A stretch of DNA of 64,000 nucleotides from Erwinia sp. OLFS4 (lineage in GTDB: Bacteria > Pseudomonadota > Gammaproteobacteria > Enterobacterales > Enterobacteriaceae): contig NZ_MOMB01000002.1 of the NCBI RefSeq assembly GCF_002752165.1, positions 1 through 64,000 on the forward strand. The letters run 5' to 3'. Positions 8,348 through 18,977 of this stretch are shown one piece after another. Made by a program: the position numbers and the translations under genes. Position 1 is the first letter of the stretch; each line of letters begins with the position of its first letter. Below the pieces are notes generated by a model. That model did not search any database. It was not told the origin of the DNA and saw only the letters and a program-made list of their open reading frames with translations.

Positions 8348-9922
8348 ATGTTAAGGTCGCTGCGACCTAAAACAGATTTAAAAACGCTGATAACGCTGCT
8401 GGTGGTTGCCAGCATTGTCATTACCCTGGCGAATGCACTCTATGCAACGAGGCGTGTTCAGCAGACGGTACTGATTAACAATGCGCTGGAGGCAAACCGT
8501 GTCTATGCCACCAAGCTGGCTTCGACCACTGAAATCTTTTTCCAGCAGGCGCAGTCTCAGCTGGCCTGGAGTGCGAACGGGATGGGGAAAGCGTTCAGCA
8601 ATACGGCTCTGTTGCAGCAGGAAGTGCAGCGACTGCGCACACAGACTAATAGCTTTAATTCCGTCGCGGTAGTGGATGCCAGAAGCGTGGTACTGGCGGC
8701 GTCTTCTGAGTCATCCATGCTGGAAGGAAAACAGCTGCATACCGATGCTACACGCCAGGCACTGACGGCGCGACGGCCGCTTATTAGCAAGCCTTCGCTT
8801 TCCGCTACCGGCAATCTGATTGTGCTGATTTCGTGGCCGGTGACGGCGCCAGATGGCCGGTACCTTGGCTATGTTGGTGGCACTATCTATCTGAAAAAAC
8901 ACAGTGTGCTCAATGCGCTGCTGGAAGAACAATTTTACCGTGACGGCACCCGTCTGTTTGTCACCGATGAAGATAATCGCATGCTATACCATCAGCACAG
9001 TGAGATGATTGGCAGAATCATTGAGCCATTCATTTCGCCTCAGCTCAGGGCGCAGCAAAGCAGCGGTTATCAACAGGTGGTGCGGGCTAATCAGGATGTG
9101 ATGCTGGCAGGTTACGCCATTGTCCCGGTGGCTAACTGGACCATCGTTGCGTTGAAACCCCGGCAAACTACCCTGGCACCGCTGGACACCCTGTTGTTAC
9201 AGGTACTGAAACATTCGGTTCCGCTGGCGCTGCTGACGCTGGTGCTGGCGCTGTTGCTGGCCCGGCTGATTGCCTTGCCTTTGTGGCAGCTGGCACGTAA
9301 GGCGGGAGAAATGGATGTTCAGGGCGTGTCAGGTGAGATCGAAGGGATTCGTTCCTGGTATTTTGAAGCATTACAGATTAAGCGCGCTATTCTTACTGGC
9401 ATCAGCCTGCTGCAGGATAAAATCGGTCGTCTGCGGGTTGAAGTGCAAACCGATCCGATGACACAGTTACTTAATCGTCGCGGTCTGAATGCGGTGCTGG
9501 AGTACTTTCTGGCCACTCAGCAATCTTTTGCCGTACTGGCCATGGATATTGACCATTTCAAACGGGTGAATGACAGTTTTGGTCATGATGTTGGTGACCT
9601 GGTGCTGCAAAGCGTCGCGCGCCAGATGGAAGCCTGCTCACGCAAAAGTGATGTCATCTGTCGTAACGGTGGTGAAGAATTTTTGATGATTCTGCCCGGT
9701 GCGACCCAGGAGACTGCCCTGAGTATTGCCGAACGGCTGCGCGAACAGATAGCACAACAGGCGCTGGAAACGGTGGGGCATATTACGATTTCCATTGGGG
9801 TGGCGTTCTGGCACCCGCAAGAAACGACTCTGGAACACACGTTCAAACTGGCTGATGCTGCGCTTTATCAGGCCAAAGAGGCGGGGCGAAACCGGGTCAT
9901 CATGCTGCCCGCAGGCAGTTAA
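8348..9922 (+). CDS. sensory diguanylate cyclase (periplasmic sensor, GGDEF output)
   Basis: 524 residues. Membrane segment at about 15-35, a periplasmic Cache-like sensor (about 36-275), a second membrane segment (about 285-310), a HAMP-like linker and a C-terminal GGDEF domain. The active-site motif is GGEEF at 441-445, and the inhibitory site RxxD (RKSD, 432-435) lies exactly five residues before it, so c-di-GMP synthesis with product inhibition is predicted. Substrate-binding DIDHFKRVNDSFGH is intact. The ligand is unknown. The ribosome-binding site is weak. It follows the DsrE-like gene by 165 bp on the same strand. Confidence 0.92.
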   Translation: MLRSLRPKTDLKTLITLLVVASIVITLANALYATRRVQQTVLINNALEANRVYATKLASTTEIFFQQAQSQLAWSANGMGKAFSNTALLQQEVQRLRTQTNSFNSVAVVDARSVVLAASSESSMLEGKQLHTDATRQALTARRPLISKPSLSATGNLIVLISWPVTAPDGRYLGYVGGTIYLKKHSVLNALLEEQFYRDGTRLFVTDEDNRMLYHQHSEMIGRIIEPFISPQLRAQQSSGYQQVVRANQDVMLAGYAIVPVANWTIVALKPRQTTLAPLDTLLLQVLKHSVPLALLTLVLALLLARLIALPLWQLARKAGEMDVQGVSGEIEGIRSWYFEALQIKRAILTGISLLQDKIGRLRVEVQTDPMTQLLNRRGLNAVLEYFLATQQSFAVLAMDIDHFKRVNDSFGHDVGDLVLQSVARQMEACSRKSDVICRNGGEEFLMILPGATQETALSIAERLREQIAQQALETVGHITISIGVAFWHPQETTLEHTFKLADAALYQAKEAGRNRVIMLPAGS

Positions 9923-10084
9923 AAGCGCCATTACTGGCGTGTCATGCAGTACTGGCACTAAAATAGAGCATTAACCTGTGTTAAAAATACCCATTGCGCA
10001 GGGATAATCGCCATCAAATGGGCTTACCCGCACGGCAGGTTAGGGTACACTGTCAACTCTTCTTTCCTGGTACAGGCGGCTTGA

Positions 10085-11158
10085 ATGCTGGAGTTGTTAA
10101 GGCAGTGGTATCGCCGACGTTTTAGCGATCCACAAGCAATTGCGTTGCTGATCATTCTGGTTGGCACCTTTTGTATTATTTACTTTTTTAACGGCATGCT
10201 GGCACCGCTATTAGTGGCGCTGGTGATTGCTTATTTGCTGGAGTGGCCCACAGCGCGTCTTGAAAGAATGGGCTGTACGCGCGCCTGGGCGGCGGCACTT
10301 ATTATGTTGCTATTTGCTGGCATCGTGTTAATTCTGACGTTTGTGGTGGTGCCCGTTGCCTGGCAACAAGGCATTAATCTGACCCATGATTTACCCAACA
10401 TGCTCAATAACCTTTATCGCTATGCGATGCGTCTTCCGGAACGTTTTCCTACTTTAATGGACGTCGGCATTATTGACATTGTGGTCAACGATCTGCGCAA
10501 CCGGCTGAGTGGACTAGGCGAACAGGTAGTGAAATATTCTCTGGCCTCGTTGGTGGGATTGGTGACGCTGGCAATCTATCTGGTGCTGGTGCCGATTATG
10601 GTTTTTTTCCTGCTGAAAGATCGTGAACAACTGTGGGGCAGCGTACTGCGTATTTTACCGCGTAATCGCGGGCTGGCCGACCAGGTGTGGTTTGAAATGA
10701 ACCAGCAAATCACTAACTATATCCGCGGCAAAGTTGTTGAGATGGTGGTGGTGGGCATTGCGACCTGGATTGGTTTTATCGTCGTGGGAATGAATTACGC
10801 GCTGTTGCTGGCGGTACTGGTTGGCATTTCAGTGTTGATTCCTTACGTCGGGGCGGTTATTTCGACGATTCCGGTTATCTGCGTCGGGCTGTTTCAGTGG
10901 GGTCTGGGCGGTGATTTCTGGACCATGCTGGCTATTTATCTTATTATTCAAGGGCTTGATGGTAATCTTTTGGTGCCGGTGCTGTTTTCTGAAGCGGTTA
11001 ACCTGCATCCGCTGGTGATCATGATGTCGGTGGTGGTATTCGGCGACTTGTGGGGATTCTGGGGCGTCTTTTTTGCCATTCCTCTGGCAACGCTGATTAA
11101 GGCGGTAATGCACGCCTGGCCGGATGAGGCGCTGTTACCAGACCACAAACAACCGTGA
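10085..11158 (+). CDS. perM: PerM family inner-membrane protein (AI-2E transporter family)
   Basis: 357 residues with about eight membrane segments in the 2+central+4 pattern of the AI-2E/UPF0118 family. It matches E. coli PerM (YfgO) in length and in motifs such as PIMVFFLLKDREQLW and the C-terminal GNLLVPVLFSEAVNLHP. A permease role is proposed for the family, but the substrate is uncertain. In E. coli it lies next to bepA; here two accessory genes separate them. It ends at a strong hairpin facing bcp. Confidence 0.9.
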   Translation: MLELLRQWYRRRFSDPQAIALLIILVGTFCIIYFFNGMLAPLLVALVIAYLLEWPTARLERMGCTRAWAAALIMLLFAGIVLILTFVVVPVAWQQGINLTHDLPNMLNNLYRYAMRLPERFPTLMDVGIIDIVVNDLRNRLSGLGEQVVKYSLASLVGLVTLAIYLVLVPIMVFFLLKDREQLWGSVLRILPRNRGLADQVWFEMNQQITNYIRGKVVEMVVVGIATWIGFIVVGMNYALLLAVLVGISVLIPYVGAVISTIPVICVGLFQWGLGGDFWTMLAIYLIIQGLDGNLLVPVLFSEAVNLHPLVIMMSVVVFGDLWGFWGVFFAIPLATLIKAVMHAWPDEALLPDHKQP

Positions 11159-11160
11159 AG

Positions 11161-11184
11161 CCCGGGCCGGTTATCCGGCCCGGG
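11161..11184. terminator. bidirectional hairpin between perM and bcp
   Basis: CCCGGGCCGG (11161-11170), loop TTAT, CCGGCCCGGG (11175-11184): ten perfect base pairs between two convergent genes. The plus-strand tail is only ttctta, so termination may be partly factor-dependent, but the position fits a shared terminator. Confidence 0.75.
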
Positions 11185-11193
11185 TTCTTATCA

Positions 11194-11661
11194 TCAGGCG
11201 GACTTCAGGTAGTCCATGACGATGTCATGATGATTGCTGGTTTTGAAATCATCGAAGACTTTTTCTATTTTTCCTTCACTGCTGATGAGAAAACTGATGC
11301 GGTGAATACCATCATAAGTTTTACCCATAAAACTTTTCTCTCCCCATACGCCGAACTGCTGGCAAACCTGATGATCTTCATCAGAAAGCAGCGTAAAGTT
11401 CAGCATCTCTTTTTCCGCAAAGCGGGACAGCTTTTCCGGTTTGTCAGTGCTGATGCCTAATACCTCAACACCGGCTTTTTTCAGCTCGTCCATGTTATCA
11501 CGCAGACCGCATGCCTGGACGGTACAGCCCGGCGTCATCGCTTTCGGGTAAAAATATACCAGAACGCGCTGTCCCTGGAAGTCGGTTAAATTCACTTGTT
11601 CGCCATCCTGGTCGGGCAAGCTAAATTTCGGTGCGGCGTCACCGGCTTTCAGTGGATTCAT
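11194..11661 (-). CDS. bcp: thiol peroxidase (peroxiredoxin Bcp/PrxQ)
   Basis: Thioredoxin-dependent reduction of hydrogen and lipid peroxides in the cytoplasm. 155 residues from ATG 11659-11661 (MNPLKAGDAAPKFSLPDQDG), the E. coli start. A longer open frame to 11685 is not supported, because a good ribosome-binding site (GGAGAG) directly precedes this ATG. The peroxidatic Cys lies in YPKAMTPGCTVQACG, with the second Cys five residues on, the atypical two-Cys pattern of PrxQ. Its start lies inside the end of gcvR, so the two are coupled. Confidence 0.97.
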   Translation of the reverse strand: MNPLKAGDAAPKFSLPDQDGEQVNLTDFQGQRVLVYFYPKAMTPGCTVQACGLRDNMDELKKAGVEVLGISTDKPEKLSRFAEKEMLNFTLLSDEDHQVCQQFGVWGEKSFMGKTYDGIHRISFLISSEGKIEKVFDDFKTSNHHDIVMDYLKSA

Positions 11662-12232
11662 CACTACTCTCCATTTTTTCATCATGCTGTGGGTAATTCA
11701 CGACGTTAATAGTGCCCTGAGCACCCAGTTCTGTACATAGATCGTTAAACGCTTGTTCGATTTGTGACGCAGCCCGCCGGGCGGGACTGTGAGCGGTTAT
11801 CTGAATATAGAGTAAAGGCGGCTGGTTTTCTTGTGCAGTCTGTGTGCGGGAAACCAGCTCGGCAATATTCATCTGATAGGAATAAAATAAATCGGTGAAG
11901 CGTTCTATCAGATGCGGTGAGTCAGCAACCTCTACCTGAACCCAGACGGTTTCAGGCATTGGCGGCCTTTCCTGTGCCAGCGTGCGTTTCATCACGATAA
12001 GCAACTCCAGCTCGGCCCCTTTGAGGGGCAGGGTTGACTCTATAAGGTTAATCGCATTCCAGTTGCCGGACAACAGCATAATGAAAGTGAATTCTTCCCC
12101 TAGCATCGCCAGCCGGCTGTCTTCAATGTTGCAACCGCAGCTACTAACATGGCGGGTGATAGTGTTTACGATACCAGGACGATCGACGCCCAGCGCGGTA
12201 ATCACAAGATGATGTTGCTGTGACTGCGGCAA
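11639..12232 (-). CDS. gcvR: glycine cleavage system transcriptional antiactivator GcvR
   Basis: Two ACT domains (about residues 8-85 and 93-175); the protein binds GcvA and blocks activation of the gcv operon when glycine is low. The most likely start is TTG 12230-12232, which gives 197 residues and an N-terminus aligning with E. coli GcvR (190). AGGA lies seven bases upstream. The open frame continues to 12376 but that part has a different, hydrophobic character and overlaps the dapA promoter. The core VITALGVDRPGIVNTITRHV is nearly identical to E. coli. The 3' end overlaps bcp by 23 bp; the gene is divergent from dapA. Confidence 0.93.
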   Translation of the reverse strand: MPQSQQHHLVITALGVDRPGIVNTITRHVSSCGCNIEDSRLAMLGEEFTFIMLLSGNWNAINLIESTLPLKGAELELLIVMKRTLAQERPPMPETVWVQVEVADSPHLIERFTDLFYSYQMNIAELVSRTQTAQENQPPLLYIQITAHSPARRAASQIEQAFNDLCTELGAQGTINVVNYPQHDEKMESSDESTESR

Positions 12233-12375
12233 AATAAGGATTCCTGTCAGGATACTAATAACAATAAGGTAAACATAAAAAAATCTGCTGACAAGCGCTT
12301 GAAACGCCTTGCGCCCTTGCTTTTGACCCAGGGTCAAACGTACCATGAAGTACTTGTTTGTCGAGGGGATGGCCA

Positions 12376-13254
12376 ATGTTTACGGGAAGTATTGTTGCAC
12401 TCGTTACACCGATGAATGAAAAAGGTGACGTCTGTCGGGCGAGTCTGAGAAAACTAGTTGATTATCATGTAAATAGCGGCACCTCCGCTATCGTCTCTGT
12501 TGGCACAACCGGTGAATGCGCCACCCTGACCCATGCTGAGCATGCGGATGTGGTCATGATGACGCTCGAGCTTGCCGATGGGCGCATTCCGGTGATTGCC
12601 GGCACCGGCACGAATGCGACCGCTGAAGGCATCTCCCTGACGAAACGTTTTGTTGGCACGGGTGTGGTAGGTTGCCTTACCGTGGTACCTTACTACAATC
12701 GCCCGACCCAGGAAGGGTTGTATCAGCATTTTAAAGCGATTGCCGAAAGTACCGAGCTGCCGCAAATGTTGTACAATGTGCCTTCCCGTACCGGCTGCGA
12801 TATGCTGCCGGAAACCGTCGGCAGACTGGCAGAAATTAAAAATATTATCGGAATCAAAGAGGCGACCGGGAACTTATCGCGTGTTGCCCTGATCCAAGAG
12901 CTGGCTGGTGATGACTTCATTATCGTTAGTGGTGATGATGCCACCGCACTTGACCTGATGCAGCTTGGCGGCCGGGGAGTGATTTCCGTGACGGCGAACG
13001 TTGCCGCGCGTGAAATGGCTGACCTCTGCCGGCTGGCTGAAAACGGCGAGTTCGCAGCCGCACGTCGCCTTAACCAGCGACTGATGCCGCTGCATCAAAA
13101 ACTGTTTTGTGAACCGAATCCTGTTCCGGTGAAATGGGCAGCCAGAAGACTGGGGCTGATAGAAACCGATACGCTGCGTCTGCCAATGACCCCGCTGAGC
13201 GCAGCTGCTGAGGCGGTGGTGGAACAGGCGCTGAAGCAGGCTGAACTGCTGTAA
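12376..13254 (+). CDS. dapA: 4-hydroxy-tetrahydrodipicolinate synthase
   Basis: First committed step to diaminopimelate and lysine: condenses pyruvate with aspartate semialdehyde. 292 residues from ATG 12376 (gagggg upstream), the E. coli length; an in-frame upstream start at 12358 is rejected. Visible TIM-barrel motifs: [12 protein letters not shown], the catalytic Tyr in YYNRPTQEG, Tyr in LYNVPSRTG and the Schiff-base Lys in GIKEATGN. It is followed 15 bp later by bamC, as in E. coli. dapE, a later enzyme of the pathway, lies nearby at 19193. Confidence 0.98.
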   Translation: MFTGSIVALVTPMNEKGDVCRASLRKLVDYHVNSGTSAIVSVGTTGECATLTHAEHADVVMMTLELADGRIPVIAGTGTNATAEGISLTKRFVGTGVVGCLTVVPYYNRPTQEGLYQHFKAIAESTELPQMLYNVPSRTGCDMLPETVGRLAEIKNIIGIKEATGNLSRVALIQELAGDDFIIVSGDDATALDLMQLGGRGVISVTANVAAREMADLCRLAENGEFAAARRLNQRLMPLHQKLFCEPNPVPVKWAARRLGLIETDTLRLPMTPLSAAAEAVVEQALKQAELL

Positions 13255-13269
13255 TTTTAGGGAGAGTTG

Positions 13270-14304
13270 ATGGCTTTTACAGTAAAAAGGTCCGCGCTAT
13301 TTACGGTGCTTGGCCTTTCCACCGCGATGCTGCTGGCCGGGTGTTCTAACGATCAGCATTATAAACGTCAGGTCAGCGACAGTGACGACTACCTGAAAGC
13401 GCCTGGCCTGCAGGATCTGCATGCTCCGTCAGGAATGATTTTACCTATTCAGAACGGCGATTACGATGTGCCGGCGGTTGCCAGTAAAGGCCCGGTCGGC
13501 AAAAAGCTTGATATCCGCCCTCCGGCTCAGGCACTGGCTCTGATGAATGGCACCCGTACTCAGTTTAGCGGTAACACCGGTATGCTGATGTTAGATGGGG
13601 TGCGGAACGCCGGACTGTGGCCACAGGTGGTCAGCGTGGTGAAGTCACACCATTATCCGATTGCTGAACAGCAGGATGCCAGCCAGTCGTTAACGACAGA
13701 CTGGGTTGAATGGCAGCGTGCCGACGAAGATCAACAGTATCGCGGCCGTTATCAGATTAGCGTTCAGCAGCAGGGTTACCAGCAGCTGTTGACCGTGCGC
13801 CTGTTACAGTTGCAGCAGGCCGGCAAGGATGTGAGTTCGTCAGCAGAAGTGCAGCGTTATACGGCACAGATGCTTAACGTCCTTAGCGGCGAACTGAATA
13901 AAGCCGAAGACGCCCGCGAAAATGCGGCGGCCAACCGTAGTGCCACTCAGCTCGACGTGCAGAGCGGTGCCGATGATACCGGCCTGCCGAATCTGATCGT
14001 GCGGGCGCCGTTTAATACCGTGTGGCAGCGCCTGCCGGCTTCACTTGAACGTATAGGCATGAAGGTGACCGACAGCAATCGCTCTCAGGGCAGCCTCAGC
14101 GTGAGCTATAAGTCACCGGGTAGCAGTAGCTGGGATCAGCTGGCTGCAAAAGATCCCGGTTTGCCAAATGGTAAATATAAACTTCAGGTCGGTGATTTAG
14201 GCAACCGCAGTAGCCTGCAGGTGCTGGACCCGAAAGGCCATACCCTGAGCCAGTCGCAGAATGATGCGCTGGTGCCGGTGTTACAGGCGGCTTTCAGTAA
14301 ATAA
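13270..14304 (+). CDS. bamC: outer-membrane protein assembly lipoprotein BamC
   Basis: 344 residues, as in E. coli BamC (NlpB). The lipoprotein signal peptide ends at lipobox LLAGC with the acylated Cys at residue 25, followed by the unstructured N-terminal segment that contacts BamD (RPPAQALAL) and two helix-grip domains. It is part of the BAM complex that inserts beta-barrel proteins into the outer membrane. ATG 13270 is used; a TTG three bases upstream is also in frame. It forms an operon with dapA and ends at a clear terminator. Confidence 0.96.
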   Translation: MAFTVKRSALFTVLGLSTAMLLAGCSNDQHYKRQVSDSDDYLKAPGLQDLHAPSGMILPIQNGDYDVPAVASKGPVGKKLDIRPPAQALALMNGTRTQFSGNTGMLMLDGVRNAGLWPQVVSVVKSHHYPIAEQQDASQSLTTDWVEWQRADEDQQYRGRYQISVQQQGYQQLLTVRLLQLQQAGKDVSSSAEVQRYTAQMLNVLSGELNKAEDARENAAANRSATQLDVQSGADDTGLPNLIVRAPFNTVWQRLPASLERIGMKVTDSNRSQGSLSVSYKSPGSSSWDQLAAKDPGLPNGKYKLQVGDLGNRSSLQVLDPKGHTLSQSQNDALVPVLQAAFSK

Positions 14305-14316
14305 AATGACCAACAG

Positions 14317-14340
14317 GCCGGGGCTATCCCCGGCTTTTTT
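14317..14340 (+). terminator. terminator after dapA-bamC
   Basis: GCCGGGG (14317-14323), loop CTAT, CCCCGGC (14328-14334), then six T residues. It separates the dapA-bamC operon from purC. Confidence 0.9.
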
Positions 14341-14349
14341 ATTCAGTCT

Positions 14350-14365
14350 GCGCAAACGTTACCGT
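14350..14365 (+). promoter_or_regulatory. PurR operator upstream of purC
   Basis: GCGCAAACGTTACCGT matches 13 of 16 positions of the PurR consensus ACGCAAACGTTTGCGT, including the central CGCAAACGTT. It lies 48 bp before the purC start. Regulation of purC by PurR is established in E. coli. Confidence 0.8.
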
Positions 14366-14412
14366 TATCAATGTGCGGCAAGTATCTGGCAATCTGTGTG
14401 GAGTTAATAAAG

Positions 14413-15126
14413 ATGCAAAAGCAAGCTGAGTTGTATCGTGGTAAAGCGAAAACCGTATACAGCACCGACAATCCGGACCTGCTGATACTCGAATTTCGCA
14501 ATGATACGTCAGCAGGCGATGGAGCGCGTATTGAGCAGTTTGATCGCAAAGGAATGGTGAATAACAAGTTTAACTACTTCATCATGAGCAAACTGGAACA
14601 GGCTGGCATTCCGACCCAGATGGAAGCGCTGCTTTCCGCAAATGAAGCGCTGGTAAAGAAACTGGACATGGTGCCGGTGGAATGTGTGATGCGTAACCGC
14701 GCGGCAGGTTCACTGGTGAAGCGTCTTGGGGTAGAAGAGGGGATGATACTCAACCCGCCGCTGTTCGATCTGTTTTTGAAGAATGATGCAATGCACGATC
14801 CGATGATCAATGCCTCGTATTGCGAAACCTTTGGTTGGGTCAGTAAAGCGCATCTGGCGCGCATGGGTGAACTGACCGTTAAAGCTAACGAAGTACTGAG
14901 CCGGCTGTTTGATGATGCCGGGCTTATTCTGGTTGATTTCAAGCTGGAATTTGGTTTGTATCACGGCGAAGTAGTGCTGGGGGATGAGTTCTCACCGGAT
15001 GGTGCGCGCCTGTGGGACAAGCAAACAATGGACAAGATGGACAAAGACCGTTTCCGTCAGAGTCTCGGCGGTGTTATTGAAGCCTACGAAGAAGTGGCGC
15101 GTCGTCTTGGTGTTAATCTGGATTAA
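14413..15126 (+). CDS. purC: phosphoribosylaminoimidazole-succinocarboxamide synthase (SAICAR synthetase)
   Basis: Eighth step of purine synthesis: ATP-dependent ligation of aspartate to CAIR. 237 residues from ATG 14413, exactly the E. coli length; an earlier in-frame start at 14371 overlaps the operator region and is rejected. Motifs: [33 protein letters not shown] and VDFKLEFG. It has its own PurR site and stands alone between bamC and ypfJ. Confidence 0.98.
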   Translation: MQKQAELYRGKAKTVYSTDNPDLLILEFRNDTSAGDGARIEQFDRKGMVNNKFNYFIMSKLEQAGIPTQMEALLSANEALVKKLDMVPVECVMRNRAAGSLVKRLGVEEGMILNPPLFDLFLKNDAMHDPMINASYCETFGWVSKAHLARMGELTVKANEVLSRLFDDAGLILVDFKLEFGLYHGEVVLGDEFSPDGARLWDKQTMDKMDKDRFRQSLGGVIEAYEEVARRLGVNLD

Positions 15127-15255
15127 TGTTTCCCGGTGCCCGGTGAGTATCGGGCGCCGATTTTCCTGCTCCGCGCTGGTGTTCACGCGCCGCCCCGACT
15201 AAAATCCATCTTATTTATTCAGATTTATTAACCTGCTGCACGCCGGAGAAAAGTT

Positions 15256-16107
15256 ATGCGCTGGAGAGGCCATCGCGAAAGCGACAATGTCGAAGACCGT
15301 CGGGATCAACCCACTGTGGGCGGTGGTCGTATGCGCATTCCGCGCGGCAAGGGCGGATTTGTGTTGCTGGTGATTGTGATGATAGCTGGATATTACGGGT
15401 ACGATCTGACGCCGTTGTTAACCGGCGAATCAACTTCGTTAAGCGCACCACAGCAGCAGGGCGCGCGCAGCGCGCGCGATGATGAAGCGGCTAAATTTAC
15501 CTCGGTGATGTTTGCATTAACGGAAGACACCTGGCAAAAATTGTTTAAACAGATGGGTAAACCCTGGCAGGCACCCACGCTGGTGATGTATCGCGGTGTG
15601 ACGCCGACCGCCTGCGGCAGTGGTCAGGCCGCCATGGGACCGTTTTACTGTCCGGCAGACAGTAAGGTTTATATCGACCTGTCGTTTTATGATGAGATGA
15701 AAAACAAACTGGGTGCCGGCGGTGAATTTGCTCAGGGATACGTGATAGCCCATGAAGTGGGGCACCACGTACAAAAGCTGCTGGGTATTGCATCGAAAGT
15801 GCGGCAAATGCAGCAGGGGGTCAGTCAGGCACAGGCTAACCAGCTGTCGGTTAAGATGGAACTGCAGGCAGATTGCTTTGCCGGCGTCTGGGGACATTAT
15901 ATGCAGCAACAGGACATCCTCGAACCGGGAGATTTGCAGCAGGCGCTGAACGCAGCGCAAGCTATCGGCGACGATCGCCTGCAGCAGCGCAGTCAGGGCC
16001 GGGTGGTGCCCGACAGCTTTACTCATGGCACTTCCCAGCAGCGATATAGCTGGTTTAAGCGTGGCTTTGACAGCGGCAACCCGGCTGACTGCAATACTTT
16101 CCGGTGA
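15256..16107 (+). CDS. ypfJ: YpfJ-type putative neutral zinc metallopeptidase
   Basis: 283 residues (E. coli YpfJ 287). A charged N-terminus and one membrane segment (about residues 34-50) leave the catalytic part outside the cytoplasm. The zinc motif H166-E-V-G-H170 is present, and the downstream [14 protein letters not shown] segment supplies a third ligand. Conserved paired Cys (TACGSG, FYCPAD). The substrate is unknown. The stop overlaps the tmcA start (GTGA), so the two are coupled. Confidence 0.9.
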   Translation: MRWRGHRESDNVEDRRDQPTVGGGRMRIPRGKGGFVLLVIVMIAGYYGYDLTPLLTGESTSLSAPQQQGARSARDDEAAKFTSVMFALTEDTWQKLFKQMGKPWQAPTLVMYRGVTPTACGSGQAAMGPFYCPADSKVYIDLSFYDEMKNKLGAGGEFAQGYVIAHEVGHHVQKLLGIASKVRQMQQGVSQAQANQLSVKMELQADCFAGVWGHYMQQQDILEPGDLQQALNAAQAIGDDRLQQRSQGRVVPDSFTHGTSQQRYSWFKRGFDSGNPADCNTFR

Positions 16108-18101
16108 ACCGGTTAGCCGACTATACCGCTAAAATGTCAGTCTGCGGTATCCGCAGACTGGCCGTGTTGAGTGGCGATGCTCAATGGTGTCTGCAGCAGG
16201 CCGCCTGCTGGCAGCAAACGCTGCCGGGGGACTGGTTGTGGGTTGGCGGTGCGTCACCAGTCGCGCTAAGCTGTGCGCCGGATGCCATCCGTACGCTGCT
16301 TGGTCGTGAATTCCATCATGCGGTGTTTGATGCCCGTCAGGGCTTTCATGCCGAGGCATTTGCAGCGTTAGCCGGTACGCTGCGAGCGGGCAGCTGGCTG
16401 TTACTGCTAACGCCTGCGTTGGAAAGCTGGGCACAGCAGACTGACAGCGATTCACTACGCTGGAGCGAACAGCCTCAACCGATTGCAACCCCCAATTTTA
16501 TCCGTCATCTATGCCAGCTGCTGTCTGATCCTCAGGTGCTGCTGCATCAGCAGGGCGCTGCGGTGCGCTGGCCGGATAACCACGCCTTTCCCCCCTGGCA
16601 AAGCCAGCCCGGGCAGCAGCAAGCATTGTGTCAGCAATTGCTGGCTAGTCCACCGGCGCTGCACGTGCTGACCGCCGGCCGCGGCCGCGGAAAATCGGCG
16701 CTGGCCGGAATGCTGGTACATCACTGGCCGGGCCCCTGCTGGGTAACTGCGCCGGCAAAAGCTTCCACGGCGGTGCTGTCCGCCTTTGCTGGCGAGCGCT
16801 TTCAGTTTATTGCTCCCGACCGGCTGCTGGCGTTATGCCGTGCCGGTGCGCCGCCGCAGGGAGACTGGTTGCTGGTAGATGAAGCGGCGGCGATCCCCGC
16901 ACCTGTCCTGAGACAGCTTATCCAGTGCTTTCCCCGTGTTCTGCTGACAACCACGATTCAGGGCTATGAAGGAACCGGACGCGGTTTTGTACTGAAGTTC
17001 TGCGCTTCGTTGCCTGGGGTACGAATGTACAGTCTCAGTCATCCGTTACGCTGGGCTGACAACGATCCGCTGGAAAACTGGCTGCATCAGGCGCTGATTT
17101 TTAACGAGCCAGCGATTGTCAGCACTGACGGCGAGCTTCATTATGACGACTTGCAGCCCCGGGACTGGCGGCAGGCTGCAGACAGGCTTAGTCAGCTTTA
17201 TCAGCTGTTATGCAGCGCGCACTATCGTACGTCCCCGCTTGATCTGCGGCGGATGATGGATGCGCCGGGCCAGCATTTTACTTTGCTTGTGCAGCAGTCG
17301 CGGGTACAGGGGGGGCTATGGCTGGTTGAGGAAGGCGGACTGGATCGGGCGCTGGCGGACAGAATATGGGCTGGATGGCGGCGTCCTGCCGGTAATCTGG
17401 TGGCACAATCACTGGCCGCCCATGCCGGTTTGCGCGACGCGCCGCAGCTAAGTGCCCGACGCATTAGCCGTATTGCCGTAGCGCCGGCATTGCGGCGGCA
17501 GGGGGTTGGCCGGCGGCTGGTGGCGCGAGCGGTGCAGCAGGCTGGTGGTTGTGATTATCTGTCCGTCAGTTTTGGCTACACGACGGAACTGGCGGCATTC
17601 TGGCAGGCCTGTGGCTTTCAGCTGGTACGTATTGGCAGTTATCGGGAAGCCAGCAGCGGCTGCTACACCGCTATGGCGTTGTTACCGCTGACCAGGCGGG
17701 GCAGCTGGCTGACCGAACGCGCGCAACGACGCTTTCGCGATGAGCTGGGCTGGCTGCAGGAGATGATTGATGAGCCTGAACTTGCGCCCGTTGCACGCTG
17801 CGAACGGCCACCTGACCAGCAGGACCTGCTGGAGCTGGCGGGTTTTGCTTTTGCTCTGCGCCCGTTTGAAGCCACCCGGGCGCCGCTGGGCAGGCTGTTG
17901 TTGCACAGCGTGGAGGCGATGCCGCTGCTGCGCGCGACGATATTACAGCGTCAGCCGGCAGCCACGCTGTGCCAGCAGTTTTCGCTGCGTGGCCGTCGCC
18001 AGCTGATGGCGCGCTGGCGTGAGGAAGCCGGTCGTGGTTTATACTCACTGGATGCCGGGCAGGCTGCCTCTTTGCAAGGGCAGATCCGCTTGTTGCAATA
18101 A
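16104..18101 (+). CDS. tmcA: tRNA(Met) cytidine acetyltransferase TmcA
   Basis: Makes N4-acetylcytidine at the wobble position (C34) of elongator tRNA-Met, using acetyl-CoA and ATP or GTP. 665 residues (E. coli 671): N-terminal domain, a RecD-like helicase module with Walker A GRGRGKS near 192-198 and the DEAAAIPAP Walker B region, a GNAT domain ([18 protein letters not shown]) and a tRNA-binding tail. The start is GTG 16104, overlapping the ypfJ stop. The second half is more diverged from E. coli than the rest of the region. Confidence 0.94.
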   Translation: MNRLADYTAKMSVCGIRRLAVLSGDAQWCLQQAACWQQTLPGDWLWVGGASPVALSCAPDAIRTLLGREFHHAVFDARQGFHAEAFAALAGTLRAGSWLLLLTPALESWAQQTDSDSLRWSEQPQPIATPNFIRHLCQLLSDPQVLLHQQGAAVRWPDNHAFPPWQSQPGQQQALCQQLLASPPALHVLTAGRGRGKSALAGMLVHHWPGPCWVTAPAKASTAVLSAFAGERFQFIAPDRLLALCRAGAPPQGDWLLVDEAAAIPAPVLRQLIQCFPRVLLTTTIQGYEGTGRGFVLKFCASLPGVRMYSLSHPLRWADNDPLENWLHQALIFNEPAIVSTDGELHYDDLQPRDWRQAADRLSQLYQLLCSAHYRTSPLDLRRMMDAPGQHFTLLVQQSRVQGGLWLVEEGGLDRALADRIWAGWRRPAGNLVAQSLAAHAGLRDAPQLSARRISRIAVAPALRRQGVGRRLVARAVQQAGGCDYLSVSFGYTTELAAFWQACGFQLVRIGSYREASSGCYTAMALLPLTRRGSWLTERAQRRFRDELGWLQEMIDEPELAPVARCERPPDQQDLLELAGFAFALRPFEATRAPLGRLLLHSVEAMPLLRATILQRQPAATLCQQFSLRGRRQLMARWREEAGRGLYSLDAGQAASLQGQIRLLQ

Positions 18102-18183
18102 ATCCAACAACACCATCAAAAATTGCGCGTTTTCCTCCAGGCTGAGCAGCGTATAGTTATCAGCAGCACACAGGAGAATAGCC

Positions 18184-18864
18184 ATGAAATCAGAACAAAT
18201 CATCGTTCAGCGTCCTGCAGGACCTGCCGTACAGCTTTTTTTGCTGTTTCACGGTCAGGGAGAAAACCCGGCAGGGATGGCCAGCGCCATCGGCGACGCG
18301 TTAGCCCACTCTTTTCCGCAGGGGCTGGTGGTCAGTATTGGCGCGCTGCGTGCATGTGGCAGCGGGGTGGGACGACAGTGGTACTCTACCCGCGGGATGA
18401 CGCCGGCTCAACGACAACAACGGGTTAATGACGCGATGCCATCGTTCATTGCGGCGGTACGTCGCTGGCAGCATGAAAGCGGGCTGGGGGCGGATGCCAC
18501 AGCGCTGATTGGCTTCTCGCAGGGCAGTATTATGGCGCTGGAAGCGGTTAAACAACACGATGCCCTTGCCGCACGAGTTGTGGCCTTCAGCGGGCGTTAT
18601 GCTGAATTACCGCAGCAGGCAAATCAGCACACCACCATTCACCTGATTCATGGTGATGATGACAAGCAGATCCCGTTGATTCACGCTGTTGATGCCCAGG
18701 AGAGGTTACAGGCACTTGGTGGCGATATCACGCTGGATATTATTGACGATCGCAGTCTGCAGCGGGCGCTTGATCACCTGCATCACACAATTCCGCTGCG
18801 CTACTTTGAACAAGCCATGAGCGGCAGCACGCCGGGGGAAAATGACGTGGTGACCTTTATCTGA
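18184..18864 (+). CDS. ypfH: esterase YpfH (alpha/beta hydrolase)
   Basis: 226 residues of the phospholipase/carboxylesterase family. The nucleophile Ser is in GFSQGS, the acid in HGDDDKQIP and the His in DHLHH. N-terminal FHGQGENP forms the oxyanion region. An excellent ribosome-binding site (aggag) precedes ATG 18184. The physiological substrate is not known; the E. coli enzyme has esterase activity on short esters. It follows tmcA by 82 bp on the same strand. Confidence 0.9.
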   Translation: MKSEQIIVQRPAGPAVQLFLLFHGQGENPAGMASAIGDALAHSFPQGLVVSIGALRACGSGVGRQWYSTRGMTPAQRQQRVNDAMPSFIAAVRRWQHESGLGADATALIGFSQGSIMALEAVKQHDALAARVVAFSGRYAELPQQANQHTTIHLIHGDDDKQIPLIHAVDAQERLQALGGDITLDIIDDRSLQRALDHLHHTIPLRYFEQAMSGSTPGENDVVTFI

Positions 18865-18977
18865 GCTGACTACGCTGCCACGCGCTATGAATGTGAATAA
18901 GCAGCGCAGATGTATCAGCTATCGATAAGCGCGTTGCCGGCGGTTTGTTGGGCAACGCGTCTGGCGCTGAACCGTCT

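Noticed and set aside
12233-12376. 48-residue N-terminal extension of gcvR
   Set aside because: It exceeds the family length, is hydrophobic unlike the ACT domains and overlaps the dapA promoter; TTG 12232 fits better.
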